Part shown: piece after piece, positions 12,401 through 17,817 of the stretch
How the letters are laid out: the number at the start of each line of letters is the position of its first letter
Numbering within the stretch: the stretch's first letter is position 1
Assembly: GCA_017527495.1 (NCBI GenBank)
Contig: JAFXPY010000053.1
Coordinates: forward strand, 79,834 to 143,833
Length of the DNA stretch: 64,000 nucleotides
Direction of reading: 5' to 3'
Source of the DNA: Paludibacteraceae bacterium
GTDB lineage: Bacteria; Bacteroidota; Bacteroidia; Bacteroidales; Paludibacteraceae
The notes under the pieces: model-generated
The model's input: only the letters and a program-made list of their open reading frames with translations
What the model was told of the DNA's origin: nothing
Database searches by the model: none
Program-made: the position numbers and the translations under genes

Positions 12401-13805
12401 CCTATATCGAAACGAATGTGTAGGAATGGCTAATATAGATTTTGATAATATCACAAACAAATCAAGAGTATTCCTCACCGTCTATGGCAACGAGCAGATG
12501 AACAAGAAAACCATCCGCTTCCAGCTCTGGCAAGCATCGACAGGCAAGGTGCTCACGCTGACACCATCAGTTGACATCACCTTCGCCCATGGTGCTGTCT
12601 ATGGTTGCGGCAACGAACAGCAGGTTATCTTCACAGCCGGAGGAGGCGAGGAACAGAACATAACCCTGCAACCCGGCTGGAACTGGACCTCGTTCAATAT
12701 CGGAGTCTATGCTAATCAGACCGGCGTTATCAACAACGTCATGACTGCTTCCCAACCATGGACAGAGGGCGACCTCATCAAGAACCCGGTAACTCGTAAC
12801 TTCTGCGTTTACAGCGACTCGCTCGGACAGTTCACCGGCTCGCTTGTTCATTTCCGCTATATATATACCCACATGGTATATAGCAAAAACGGCAATATTA
12901 TGCGTGTCAGCGGGAATGCACTGCCGCAAGACTCAATGAGCGTTACACTGCGCGGCAACGGTCAGTGGAGTCCGCTACCATGTCTCTTCTCCGAAGCCAC
13001 ACCTGTCGCTGAAGCGCTTGCCGACTATTTCGACAATGCCACTCCGGGCGATATGGTCAAAGCGCACAATCGTTTTGCATATTTCTCTGACAACAAACGC
13101 TGGGAAGGCAACCTCACTGCCCTCCAACCGGGCGAAGGCTATTTCTTCCGCCGTCTCGGCCAAGGCGATGTAGAGGTTCACTTCTACGAAGCACTAAGCA
13201 CCCAAAGACAGGTAGCCCCCACCCAGCGCACAGCCGCTCATGCTCAGTCCGCTGCCCCTGCCACTGCACCGGTTGAGGGTCGGCCATACATGGCTGACAA
13301 CAGCCACCTATTCCGCAACCCCAACGCCGCCACCAACATGACCATGATAGCCACTGTAGAGCAACCCTCCGCGCTCGCTGAACGTAATCAGCCAATATTG
13401 GCTGATTTGGCCACTGCCCCTGTTGTGGGTCAGCCATACATGGCTGACAATGCCCCTGTCCTCCGCGTCTATGCCGGCAGCGAGCTCGCTGCCGTGGCTC
13501 AGCCGCAACAAATCGATGGAAAGACCTACTATTTCCTCACCATACAGTCAGACAACACTGATGCCACCCTCCGCTTTGAGACCGAGGACGGCACCGAGCT
13601 GAGGTTAGTAAACGAATCAACCTCGCAGATTATCGACCTTACGAATCAACCGGATGCGCACTTTGGCTCACTTCGCGCCCCAATGCGATTAGTGCCCATC
13701 ACCGAGGACTCAGACCGCGTTTATAAGATACTTGAGAACGGTCATGTCATCATCATCCGCGGCAACGAACGCTACGACGTAACAGGCAGAAAACTGAACA
13801 AGTAA
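3438..13805 (+). CDS. Giant secreted multidomain protein with LamG-like domains and a possible type IX sorting tail
   Basis: A 3455-aa protein with an N-terminal signal peptide (cleavage likely after A-R-A near residue 31), so exported. Visible parts: a long beta-rich N-terminal half rich in Tyr, Asp and Thr; a carboxypeptidase-regulatory-like repeat at about 855-920 (GEISGTILMPDNTGMAGVKV) and a weaker one near 1060-1130; two LamG/concanavalin-like jellyroll modules at about 2360-2508 and 2561-2698 (the second with DEWHHLVLAINH); an Ig-like segment at about 2845-2950 (LPAWLTVDETSGSV); a low-complexity Ala/Pro/Gln linker at 3255-3355 holding in-frame palindromes; and a C-terminal tail (VYKILENGHVIIIRG then YDVTGRKLNK) resembling Bacteroidota type A sorting domains. 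It is probably a surface-attached or secreted adhesin or glycan-binding protein; no catalytic motif was found. Its own promoter and terminator make it monocistronic. Confidence 0.8.
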   Translation: MKTILPTVSRMATIAIIAILTMFLVPNKARANDYLEQKKHYSIYASGMNKVHFVIPVWAYGASYDYYAYDEDGKCSYIAYKKDGDSEWKTIAYYKTDAYDENEKNSDKGTAYVRLLSGQGDIVVTSMANGVNYQIHDNGAWSNKLYVTQKEDDGYSQVTFLEFDWYAPESLDSLKYSLKIQSEFQRSYTHGNKLSTTIEEPGFIGLNNTIRPQLYTPYLYTLNEKGVAGYGYAAVPYMVFQEPVSYYTSFNPTEVVDKDVERSGTIYVPTTDTVQQQMTATFKVVREATTGSTVEQKSTAVDIPPYHRIYDFAVREETDSTGTFTGNNILTWYIKNPQVKDLMDNDFFEIQRGLESDFSDAQQINIVQMKRDSLGDYTYKDSDRSIWTGNAAITDDEIKSKLNVTYNVPNYILKDPNGVPVYELKLSMTTDKIRNPRVPVYYRIRRASSSVWGWDAEFSKTARLDIHNFLAPLAETQENYSLDEDYETNYKVNFKIKLDNKEVSYLKLPIEDWNFSYQYIRNASPDSVEVKIDYEQYIGVITGYSDVFVTIYNSIGEKLIDERVTSPKVFKVPRGSVLNVTYDSTTKKGNTRTYSLYANSKVWFNTEAHSAYMSGWFEITSINFEGYTPDDVSKYMTEELQKHLKDSLYVLATDYYTNQTFKKLGRCMWDRTAQLILQRTIEETGQTMEFIIPQDSIKRQADGSWIANYTDIADQGCSHYKYAVRIDQSRADLHVQDSASLKPMQINGPSLYFDEAAKITSFEATQGDAKTDMKAGVLLRWVASSNAVDKYVLLRRPKDSDVAADTMYQGNDYYYLDRSAMPSTHYEYTIEAHYTCNGKTTVNTSTAEGWRTPYGEISGTILMPDNTGMAGVKVALQDGNNNVIRTITTNASGAYKFDSLEYIAIECEKPKVKITYSYDFSIWEPERQTLFRVLNADGNVLEDWHNKNEGIYEYPIGTILEVKSILTEVGDAISSFTVNGHVTLDCFYGRQKSGTNYKYSFKVSASEQTECKCKEVSQSNYVVTPTHQYGIFSHNNTSTGTASITLSPNSAVASGIDFMNTSTTRLTGRVLYKNSSIPVSGVMFLLNGDTVRRGNMPLKSGIDGNFELILPLRQPCRLQVFKQGHIFEGDGILRLEEDKEEFALDKPQDGVRFYDMTKVRLVGRVAGGNDQRDLPRAFGLGKNNLGDNVQLVLQLEGDNTAQIVHDPNDLTRDTIQQTIPHVVYQPYMADSAIVGTTHTLFEKKRITIHPDSATGEFAVDLFPVKYKVVQATATGYATLFGSGQGSETFDLTNAPLTEYVGRCNMTAKEITVERKDIVSKQGSTTKYPYSGGIASQGGLLDGDSIHYNAVYDRIYHSPVIVTLKQVLYGLDKAGYGEEEMDVNSLSLQNKQKVRLYEKHDDGSVTYLLGHPVFVANRKYQFIARAFERYYYNNNLQSSEVDEVPQRGGSVRIHNGLKSATTYQDYTLDDKGQNKSVMLEVADIDTENSGENALRTVSTVLQVDDNYVETDVFQAFVSGTDIQNGDLTSTESEVVLLDIVRDPGGNGSSAWVESGTTYNFAYTDSYDWKIGIELTPKYGVSISQDIGAVAAPEGAGSYLGSTYESSRQLSFTLPITHEWKWGYKYNYTFTTTDRISTSSGKAKDNVGRNADVFLGTTVSQLAGKAKTVDIINDSMFIARQPAINAGLMKVLAQGTDSVGKQYYLVTGQKVVLGSHVAGSFVYTQYYILNTLIPKLALERQNLLMNFPDSAAAQDYADQTGEAVYWYHSTGENVSLIDTLPYNTYEMFVPKKSSRAFTNRVAALDNMILQWITILYQNEKEKVIARMIGSQVGTWSVSSGATISHTDNYTASAQYNEMPQGWALVGSNAASNSAKAGQKLLKDMVNIVKFFKGMGKEQIGTTVAQVINNLARQEGQGVGSDPTDKQEQQSLGTKTNSSKISFDYNPIFSYDNNSNALQEQTVKKSSGFTLGADTHGDITVSVYRAQYDSVWDNRTQPIRDKVNQNGYTDYLYGSYVFYTVAGSSYCPHEEEEKTLFYNKGMILNNETQWVDKPEMSIDTHEQTGVQPDKRATFRVTLMNNGQVQTGLGANGTLFNLALWADSNPDGAKVYVDGAPLITAIPVFLVPGQPVVKTIEVERGTVDDYNNLTLGLSLADCPKTNSKLNFSVHFLPVSSDVSISMPRQNWIMNTLSQHDSVGYYLPVEIDGFDIHHKNFDHIEFQYKLSTESEEMWVNQCSFYASDSLYQLATGNKAMIQNGRIVPFRFYGERDPMEQRYDLRAVTFCRFGSGFVTKSSPVISGTKDTRPPRVFGEPEPVNAILGVGDNLKLRFNEPIAGNYLDEDNNFQLVGYTNETGITTNASVHFDGTPNSYAATQVSRTLEARSYSIDMVVKPTTPTSECVFFEHGLNREGIVFGKTADDRLYLQFGTYTILSLPLPKQMLDFTRVVATYNYPNNTLRFYAGSEDITDNNANPVPDIPYTLNAPLVFGRGMDGNMLEVRLWTKPLTQEEISATNMRYLTGFEQELVAYYPMNEAAGNTVSDKATGATLTLHGTSWNLPKGISLALKNGERVKLAHNKLSRSAVYDATYMLWFRPTSTGGTIFTAGEKRFTLADSQLQWQLNDSTSYPLGAVNTDEWHHLVLAINHTYNNVALYVDGKMKASYPATQMTGMTGDMFFGGDGFEGNIDEFVVFEQALPKTLIEDYGNRTPAGDEMGLMAYLPFEQLKQNDNGVLELVFSINDQRQFRDVYGNVVDKAVPLLDEDQPTNGPQPKARILADYADKTIFAPVTGFGLLTKLNFDWAFNQDELLINLKMADHEINKQTLYITVRDVEDLNGNPMPSPVMWTAYVDRNALKWDYRQVEFSHEYNSTYDDKNYLDISFTNQSGRRHQYSIESLPAWLTVDETSGSVAPTEFKQLRFSFDLSMPVGKYTDLVYLTDENGLSEPLRVNYEVKAKCPWQEPTTGDYQLNMSVCGQVLINDDYDTDTEDKLIALYRNECVGMANIDFDNITNKSRVFLTVYGNEQMNKKTIRFQLWQASTGKVLTLTPSVDITFAHGAVYGCGNEQQVIFTAGGGEEQNITLQPGWNWTSFNIGVYANQTGVINNVMTASQPWTEGDLIKNPVTRNFCVYSDSLGQFTGSLVHFRYIYTHMVYSKNGNIMRVSGNALPQDSMSVTLRGNGQWSPLPCLFSEATPVAEALADYFDNATPGDMVKAHNRFAYFSDNKRWEGNLTALQPGEGYFFRRLGQGDVEVHFYEALSTQRQVAPTQRTAAHAQSAAPATAPVEGRPYMADNSHLFRNPNAATNMTMIATVEQPSALAERNQPILADLATAPVVGQPYMADNAPVLRVYAGSELAAVAQPQQIDGKTYYFLTIQSDNTDATLRFETEDGTELRLVNESTSQIIDLTNQPDAHFGSLRAPMRLVPITEDSDRVYKILENGHVIIIRGNERYDVTGRKLNK
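7108..7127. repeat. Perfect 20-bp palindrome inside the giant gene
   Basis: ATCAGCCATATATGGCTGAT is its own reverse complement and encodes part of the phrase QPYMADS in frame. Copy 1 of a dispersed ATCAGCC-N6-GGCTGAT family seen in this window. Confidence 0.75.
13279..13298. repeat. Imperfect copy of the ATCAGCC/GGCTGAT palindrome
   Basis: GTCGGCCATACATGGCTGAC has near-perfect arms (one G-T wobble) and encodes RPYMADN. It lies in the low-complexity linker of the giant gene. Confidence 0.6.
13386..13407. repeat. Perfect 22-bp palindrome inside the giant gene
   Basis: AATCAGCC, a six-base centre AATATT, and GGCTGATT form a perfect inverted repeat encoding NQPILADL in frame. Confidence 0.75.
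13429..13448. repeat. Copy of the palindrome, 9-bp perfect arms
   Basis: GTCAGCCATACATGGCTGAC has perfect 9-bp arms around AC and encodes QPYMADN in frame, 22 bp after the previous copy. Confidence 0.7.
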
Positions 13806-13860
13806 GTCTGTCGCACCTTATAGGGTTAAGTTCTTGCGGCTAAGTCCGCAATCATAATCA

Positions 13861-13895
13861 CGATAAAGGCATTCCCTCCCGGAATGCCTTTATCG
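13861..13895. terminator. Strong bidirectional terminator hairpin after the giant gene
   Basis: Perfect 15-bp arms (CGATAAAGGCATTCC and its complement) enclose the loop CTCCC, 55 bp after the stop codon at 13805. The arms carry A- and T-rich flanks usable in both directions. Confidence 0.8.
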
Positions 13896-13930
13896 TTTAA
13901 TGTCTTTATCGTTTCTTCGTCTGTCAAACT

Positions 13931-14067
13931 CTCGGCATACATGCCGAGCTTGTTTCGTCTATTGCGTCCGAATTATTCGGACACGGCTCGCAGAGCCGCT
14001 TTCTTCATGCATTTCGGTTACATTCTTGCAACCGTAAGTCTTGCCCTGTCAATAGGCATTCAATGCC
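13931..14067. repeat. Cluster of five short hairpins
   Basis: Consecutive inverted repeats: CTCGGCAT-AC-ATGCCGAG (13931-13948), GTCCGAA-TTA-TTCGGAC (13966-13982), CGGCTC-GCA-GAGCCG (13984-13998), CGGTT-N10-AACCG (14015-14034) and GGCATT-C-AATGCC (14055-14067). No gene is recognised across 13896-14081; the plus-strand open frame that crosses it is not convincing. Confidence 0.6.
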
Positions 14068-14081
14068 GGCACAATATTCTT

Positions 14082-14461
14082 CTATCCCCTTGTCGCCAAT
14101 CCGCAGCCAACCGCCATCACTATAGCCGCCATAACAAACTGCGCGTTTATCTCCTCGCCGAGGAAAAGGACGGAGAGCAGCGCACCGATGAATGGCGCGA
14201 GAGCGTAGTAGGTGCTGGTGCGGGCGGCACCGATCGTGCGTTGGGCATAGGTGTAGAAATAGATACTCAGACTGTACGCCACAAAGCCCAAGAGCAGCAA
14301 GACAAGCATGTGCTGCCACGACGGAAAGGCATTGTTTTGCGCCAGCGCAAGGAGCAGAATACCGATACCCGAACCGAAGCCTTTGAGCGTTACAATCTGC
14401 ATCGGGTCGCGGTCGGCAATGCAGCGCGTGCAGTAATGTCCATTGGACGTTTTTGGTGCGC
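14082..14461 (-). pseudogene. EamA/DMT-family transporter, truncated C-terminal fragment
   Basis: The minus-strand frame reads ADRDPMQIVTLKGFGSG, then three hydrophobic segments ending in ALAPFIGALLSVLFLGEE and a final membrane helix: the second half of a drug/metabolite transporter of the EamA family. A full protein has about 290 aa and ten helices; here only about 120 codons remain, and an in-frame TGA lies just upstream near 14464. The N-terminal half is not found nearby. An ATG at 14402 could start a 106-aa product, but a functional transporter is unlikely. It marks the left border of the accessory island. Confidence 0.75.
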
Positions 14462-14626
14462 CTCAATCGCTTCATGCGGGTGGCGGGTAAACGCAAAAAA
14501 CATCCGATTGCTAAGATTTAGGGGCATTGTTCCCTTTCGCCTTTCAATTTCCATGCTCCTCTATATAGTCATAAAAAAGGCAAAATCTATCACCTCTTTT
14601 GCAATTTTTTTGCCATATTAAAGGCT

Positions 14627-14749
14627 TTATTTGTAAAAAGTAGTATCTGAATGTTGGATATTATGGTCAAAGTCACTTACAAAATACATGTGGCACAACA
14701 GATGATACTGCCCTTCTTCATCAACTTTGTAAACATATTGTCCCCATTA
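14627..14749 (-). other. In-frame coding-like extension beyond the stop of the lipoprotein gene
   Basis: After the TAA at 14749-14747 the same frame stays open for 39 codons (WGQYVYKVDEEGQYHLLCHM and onward) and ends at a TAA at 14629-14627. The composition looks like real coding sequence and continues the theme of the preceding protein. This suggests that the TAA is a recent nonsense mutation, or less likely that it is read through. Confidence 0.55.
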
Positions 14750-15460
14750 GTATGCACCACTATATAGGGTGTTGGTAATCTGCATATTTGCGGAATCGAA
14801 TATAGACGTTGCATCAAGCCAGAAAAAACTGCCGTTGTTATCTACTCCTTTCTGAACAAGCCCCGAATCAGTCATTTCGTATATATCATAGCAAGGACCC
14901 CCTTGAGGGCCTCCTGAATACGAACCAATAATCAGTTCTTTTTCACCATCAAAATCGGCATCATAGAATTGATATTCTGCATACGGGAGCAGCGAATTGT
15001 TGGAAGTTGTGTCTGTTATCGTATTATAGTGGAAAATGTATGCATCTCCATTCTTAAACCCATTAAAATGTTTTTCATACACAAGATTAGTTATATTTTT
15101 ACTTATGAAATACGATGAAAAACATCCACATGTAACATCCCATGTTGTAAAACAATATTCTTTGCCGGTTTTAAGGGAGTGAAAGTAGAGATACACACCA
15201 TTTTCGTGAGCGTCCCAACCATATTCTGGAAAGTAAGAAGGATAAAAGATTCCGCTTACCTCAAAATCATTGATGATAGTATCGTAACGAAAATACACAC
15301 TTGTAATATTAATGCTATCCTTCAATGGATTTTTTTTAGCAAGTTCCTGTACCCACTGTGCCTCTGAATCTACCTTCACCGGCACATCGCTGCGCACCTG
15401 CTTTATGCAAGAGGTGGCGACAAAAACGAATGCCAATAAGAGAAGAAATGATTTTTTCAT
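14747..15460 (-). CDS. Hypothetical lipoprotein, probably shortened at its C-terminus
   Basis: A 237-aa protein with a lipoprotein signal peptide: KK at the start, a hydrophobic stretch, lipobox ATSC with the lipidated cysteine at C18. The mature part has no domain I recognise firmly; the segment YDADFDGEKELIIG resembles an FG-GAP or VCBS-type calcium-binding loop. The start codon lies 2 nt after the stop of the Pif1-like helicase, so the two are very probably co-transcribed. The gene ends at an in-frame TAA, after which coding-like sequence continues for 39 codons, so it may be a recently damaged gene. Confidence 0.65.
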   Translation of the reverse strand: MKKSFLLLLAFVFVATSCIKQVRSDVPVKVDSEAQWVQELAKKNPLKDSINITSVYFRYDTIINDFEVSGIFYPSYFPEYGWDAHENGVYLYFHSLKTGKEYCFTTWDVTCGCFSSYFISKNITNLVYEKHFNGFKNGDAYIFHYNTITDTTSNNSLLPYAEYQFYDADFDGEKELIIGSYSGGPQGGPCYDIYEMTDSGLVQKGVDNNGSFFWLDATSIFDSANMQITNTLYSGAY

Positions 15461-15462
15461 AG

Positions 15463-17577
15463 TTAGTCTAAATTATTTTCTTGATTTTCAAAATTTCTAA
15501 TAAGAGATGCTATAAACAAAGAATATTGTTTTTCATCCATCTCAGAAAGGATAGTTTCTATATCCTCATTTACATTGAATGCGCGAACGGTAGCCTTTAT
15601 TGATTCTTGATTACATGCCAATTGTTCCGAGCGGGCACACATCATTTGTTGCAGAGAGCGAATAAACGGAGTGTATCTTGGTTCTAGTTTAACGGCTTCT
15701 AACATTGTTTGAGTGCATGGTTTCCCTAATTTGTAATCAATAATTGCCGTTAGATAATAGTATCGAGCATCCACAACATCCACATCGTTTTTCCAACTTT
15801 CGTTTACTACTGCTGCCTCTGTGTATTTCCCCTGTGCGTATAATGCCAAACTTTTCAGGTAATACCATCTGGCAGAATTGCCAAACAACTGCATAACTTG
15901 TCCTATATAATGAATGGATTTCTCATACTCTCCGTTCTCAAAACAAATTACGGCATTTAAGAAACAATCTTCCTCACTATTCCCAACTATAGTGTTTATA
16001 TGTTCAGTACTTGTCATTACCTCTTTTGCAGTGTATGCTATGGAAAGCATCCTATCCGCAGCATAATATGCTTTCTCTTCTAACTTACTATTCGTGCGAG
16101 CAGCACTTTTTCTTTCATCAATTGGCAATGTAGATATTTCTTTTCTCGCAACCAACGCGCTGTGCATGATACGATTACATTCTTGTGCCGCTTTGTCATA
16201 GTCTTTGTCTTGTAATGCTTGGTAATATTGGGCATATTCTTTTATGTCCTTGGATATAATACCAATATCATTATAATCGTCGAGGAATTTATCTATTTCC
16301 GGTTTGGACATAATATAATGCAGGCGAATCGGGCTCGTCAAATATAATCCTTCCAACGAGCAAACACGGCTAAGTGCAACGTATAATTGTCCCGGCATAA
16401 ATACGCCCGTACTCAAATCCAGTTTCAGTTTGTCAAAAGTCATTCCTTGGCTTTTATGAATTGTAATTGCCCATGCCAATTTGAGGGGATATTGTTTGAA
16501 TGTGCCAATTACTTCGCTTTCCAATTTGCGAGTAGTCTGATTGTATTTGTATCTGATATTTTCCCATTCTACACGATTAACCGAAACCTCTATGCCTTTA
16601 TCCAATATAACCGAAATAGAATGATCTGTCAGCTTGCTTATAGTGCCTACTGTGCCGTTCACCCACTTATGTTCTGTATCATTATGGGTAAACATAACAC
16701 GCGTACCTTCTTTGAGAATGAGTTCTTCCGGAGCTGGGAAACTATTTTTCTGGAAAACACCCTCGATGATTCCCCTATATGTAAAAACAGCGGCTTGAAT
16801 TGCCTCTAAATGAGACTGATTAATACGTTCTGCGGTATCATTGCGCGATGTTAAAATGAGTTGCTCTTTGGTCTCACTCTCATTATTCTTCAAACCTATT
16901 TCGTTTATCTTATTGATTTCTTCACTATAGATACGCCCATGTCGGATATTATTCAACATGTTTTGAAAATCCATATCATTCTGGCGGTATATTTTCGTGA
17001 ATTCTATCTTCGGGAGCTTAATCCTCTGGAGTACATGCGCATGGTAGAAGTATGGCGTAATTGTCCCGTATTCAGATTGGAAAAAGTCTATTAATTCCTT
17101 CTCATTCCGTTCAACGACAGGCTCTAATTGATACAAATCGCCTGAAAAGATTATCTGTTTTCCGCCAAAAGGCAGATCATTCTTCATCGCCGTTCTCAAC
17201 ACAGTGTCAATGCCGTCGATGATGTCGCATCTAACCATAGAGATTTCATCTATGATGATAGTATCCACTCGTTTGAGGACATGCCATTTTCCTTCATTTA
17301 TCTGAAATTGGGTATCCTTGGTAATCGGCGTCAAAGGCATTCCAAACATTGAATGAATAGTTACACCGCCAGCCACAATAGCAGCGATGCCTGTTGGAGC
17401 CACAACGATAAACTGTTTATCTACATGCTCTCTGATGTAGTGTAGAAACGTAGTTTTTCCGGTACCGGCTCTACCCGTTAAGAAGAAACTGGCATTCGTG
17501 TCACGCACAATCTCCAACGCCTGCATCTGCGCCGGATTGTGCTTGTCTATCAATATGTGATGATCGGCTTCTGCCAT
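15463..17577 (-). CDS. Pif1/RecD-like superfamily 1B helicase with C-terminal repeat region
   Basis: A 704-aa ATPase. Motifs in order: Walker A GRAGTGKT (35-42), PTGIAA (61-66), Walker B IIIDEIS (107-113), FSGDLYQL, the IYRQ motif, then the UvrD_C-like AITIHKSQGMTFD and YVALSRV. The layout matches Pif1-family 5'-3' DNA helicases. Residues ~440-700 are helical with TPR-like spacing and no named domain. The gene starts 44 bp after the 43-aa acidic ORF and is probably transcribed from the operator-bearing promoter at 17783-17817. Its placement beside an AAA ATPase and a WYL regulator suggests defence or another accessory DNA-processing role, but Pif1-like helicases with such tails also occur alone in Bacteroidota. 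Confidence 0.88.
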   Translation of the reverse strand: MAEADHHILIDKHNPAQMQALEIVRDTNASFFLTGRAGTGKTTFLHYIREHVDKQFIVVAPTGIAAIVAGGVTIHSMFGMPLTPITKDTQFQINEGKWHVLKRVDTIIIDEISMVRCDIIDGIDTVLRTAMKNDLPFGGKQIIFSGDLYQLEPVVERNEKELIDFFQSEYGTITPYFYHAHVLQRIKLPKIEFTKIYRQNDMDFQNMLNNIRHGRIYSEEINKINEIGLKNNESETKEQLILTSRNDTAERINQSHLEAIQAAVFTYRGIIEGVFQKNSFPAPEELILKEGTRVMFTHNDTEHKWVNGTVGTISKLTDHSISVILDKGIEVSVNRVEWENIRYKYNQTTRKLESEVIGTFKQYPLKLAWAITIHKSQGMTFDKLKLDLSTGVFMPGQLYVALSRVCSLEGLYLTSPIRLHYIMSKPEIDKFLDDYNDIGIISKDIKEYAQYYQALQDKDYDKAAQECNRIMHSALVARKEISTLPIDERKSAARTNSKLEEKAYYAADRMLSIAYTAKEVMTSTEHINTIVGNSEEDCFLNAVICFENGEYEKSIHYIGQVMQLFGNSARWYYLKSLALYAQGKYTEAAVVNESWKNDVDVVDARYYYLTAIIDYKLGKPCTQTMLEAVKLEPRYTPFIRSLQQMMCARSEQLACNQESIKATVRAFNVNEDIETILSEMDEKQYSLFIASLIRNFENQENNLD

Positions 17578-17621
17578 GTTTCAAGCATAACATCTGTTTC
17601 TATAGCACAAAACATTGGGTG

Positions 17622-17753
17622 TTAGTCAATATTCCAATATGCGTCAGGTTCTCCATCAAAGATATCCCAAATATCTTCATCTGAATAGCCGGCTTCATCA
17701 TGGGCATAAGTTCCTGCGAATTCATCATCGCACCAATCGTTGTAGTAACTCAT
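17622..17753 (-). CDS. Small acidic protein, 43 aa
   Basis: A short frame (MSYYNDWCDDEFAGTYAHDE and onward, ending AYWNID) preceded by an unusually strong Shine-Dalgarno GGAGG (complement of 17762-17766) 8 bp before the ATG, and by a TACTTTTG promoter box. Nearly every third residue is Asp or Glu and there are several Trp and Tyr. It is the first gene of the operon leading to the Pif1-like helicase. No function is recognised. Small acidic proteins can act as DNA mimics or inhibitors of the neighbouring ATPase, but that is speculation. Confidence 0.7.
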   Translation of the reverse strand: MSYYNDWCDDEFAGTYAHDEAGYSDEDIWDIFDGEPDAYWNID

Positions 17754-17782
17754 AATTTTGTCCTCCAATTTTAAATTCGTTG

Positions 17783-17790
17783 CAAAAGTA
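17783..17790 (-). promoter_or_regulatory. Promoter P2 (-7 box) for the acidic ORF and Pif1-like helicase
   Basis: The minus strand reads TACTTTTG, matching TAnnTTTG, 30 bp before the ATG of the 43-aa gene. It lies exactly 7 bp downstream of the operator at 17798-17817. Confidence 0.65.
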
Positions 17791-17797
17791 CTGCACT

Positions 17798-17817
17798 GTT
17801 GTGCAACCTATTTGCAC
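17798..17817. promoter_or_regulatory. Operator O2, inverted repeat GTGCAA-N5-TTGCAC
   Basis: GTTGTGCAACCTATTTGCAC differs at one base of 20 from O1 at 20381-20400. It contains perfect 6-bp inverted arms with a 5-bp spacer, the form expected for a dimeric regulator. It sits 7 bp from a -7 box, as O1 does, and includes the stop codon of the upstream partner gene. Confidence 0.65.

Noticed and set aside
13884..14621. A 245-codon plus-strand open frame
   Set aside because: It runs through the hairpin cluster and opposite the transporter fragment, has no recognisable protein character, and the minus strand shows the real homology.
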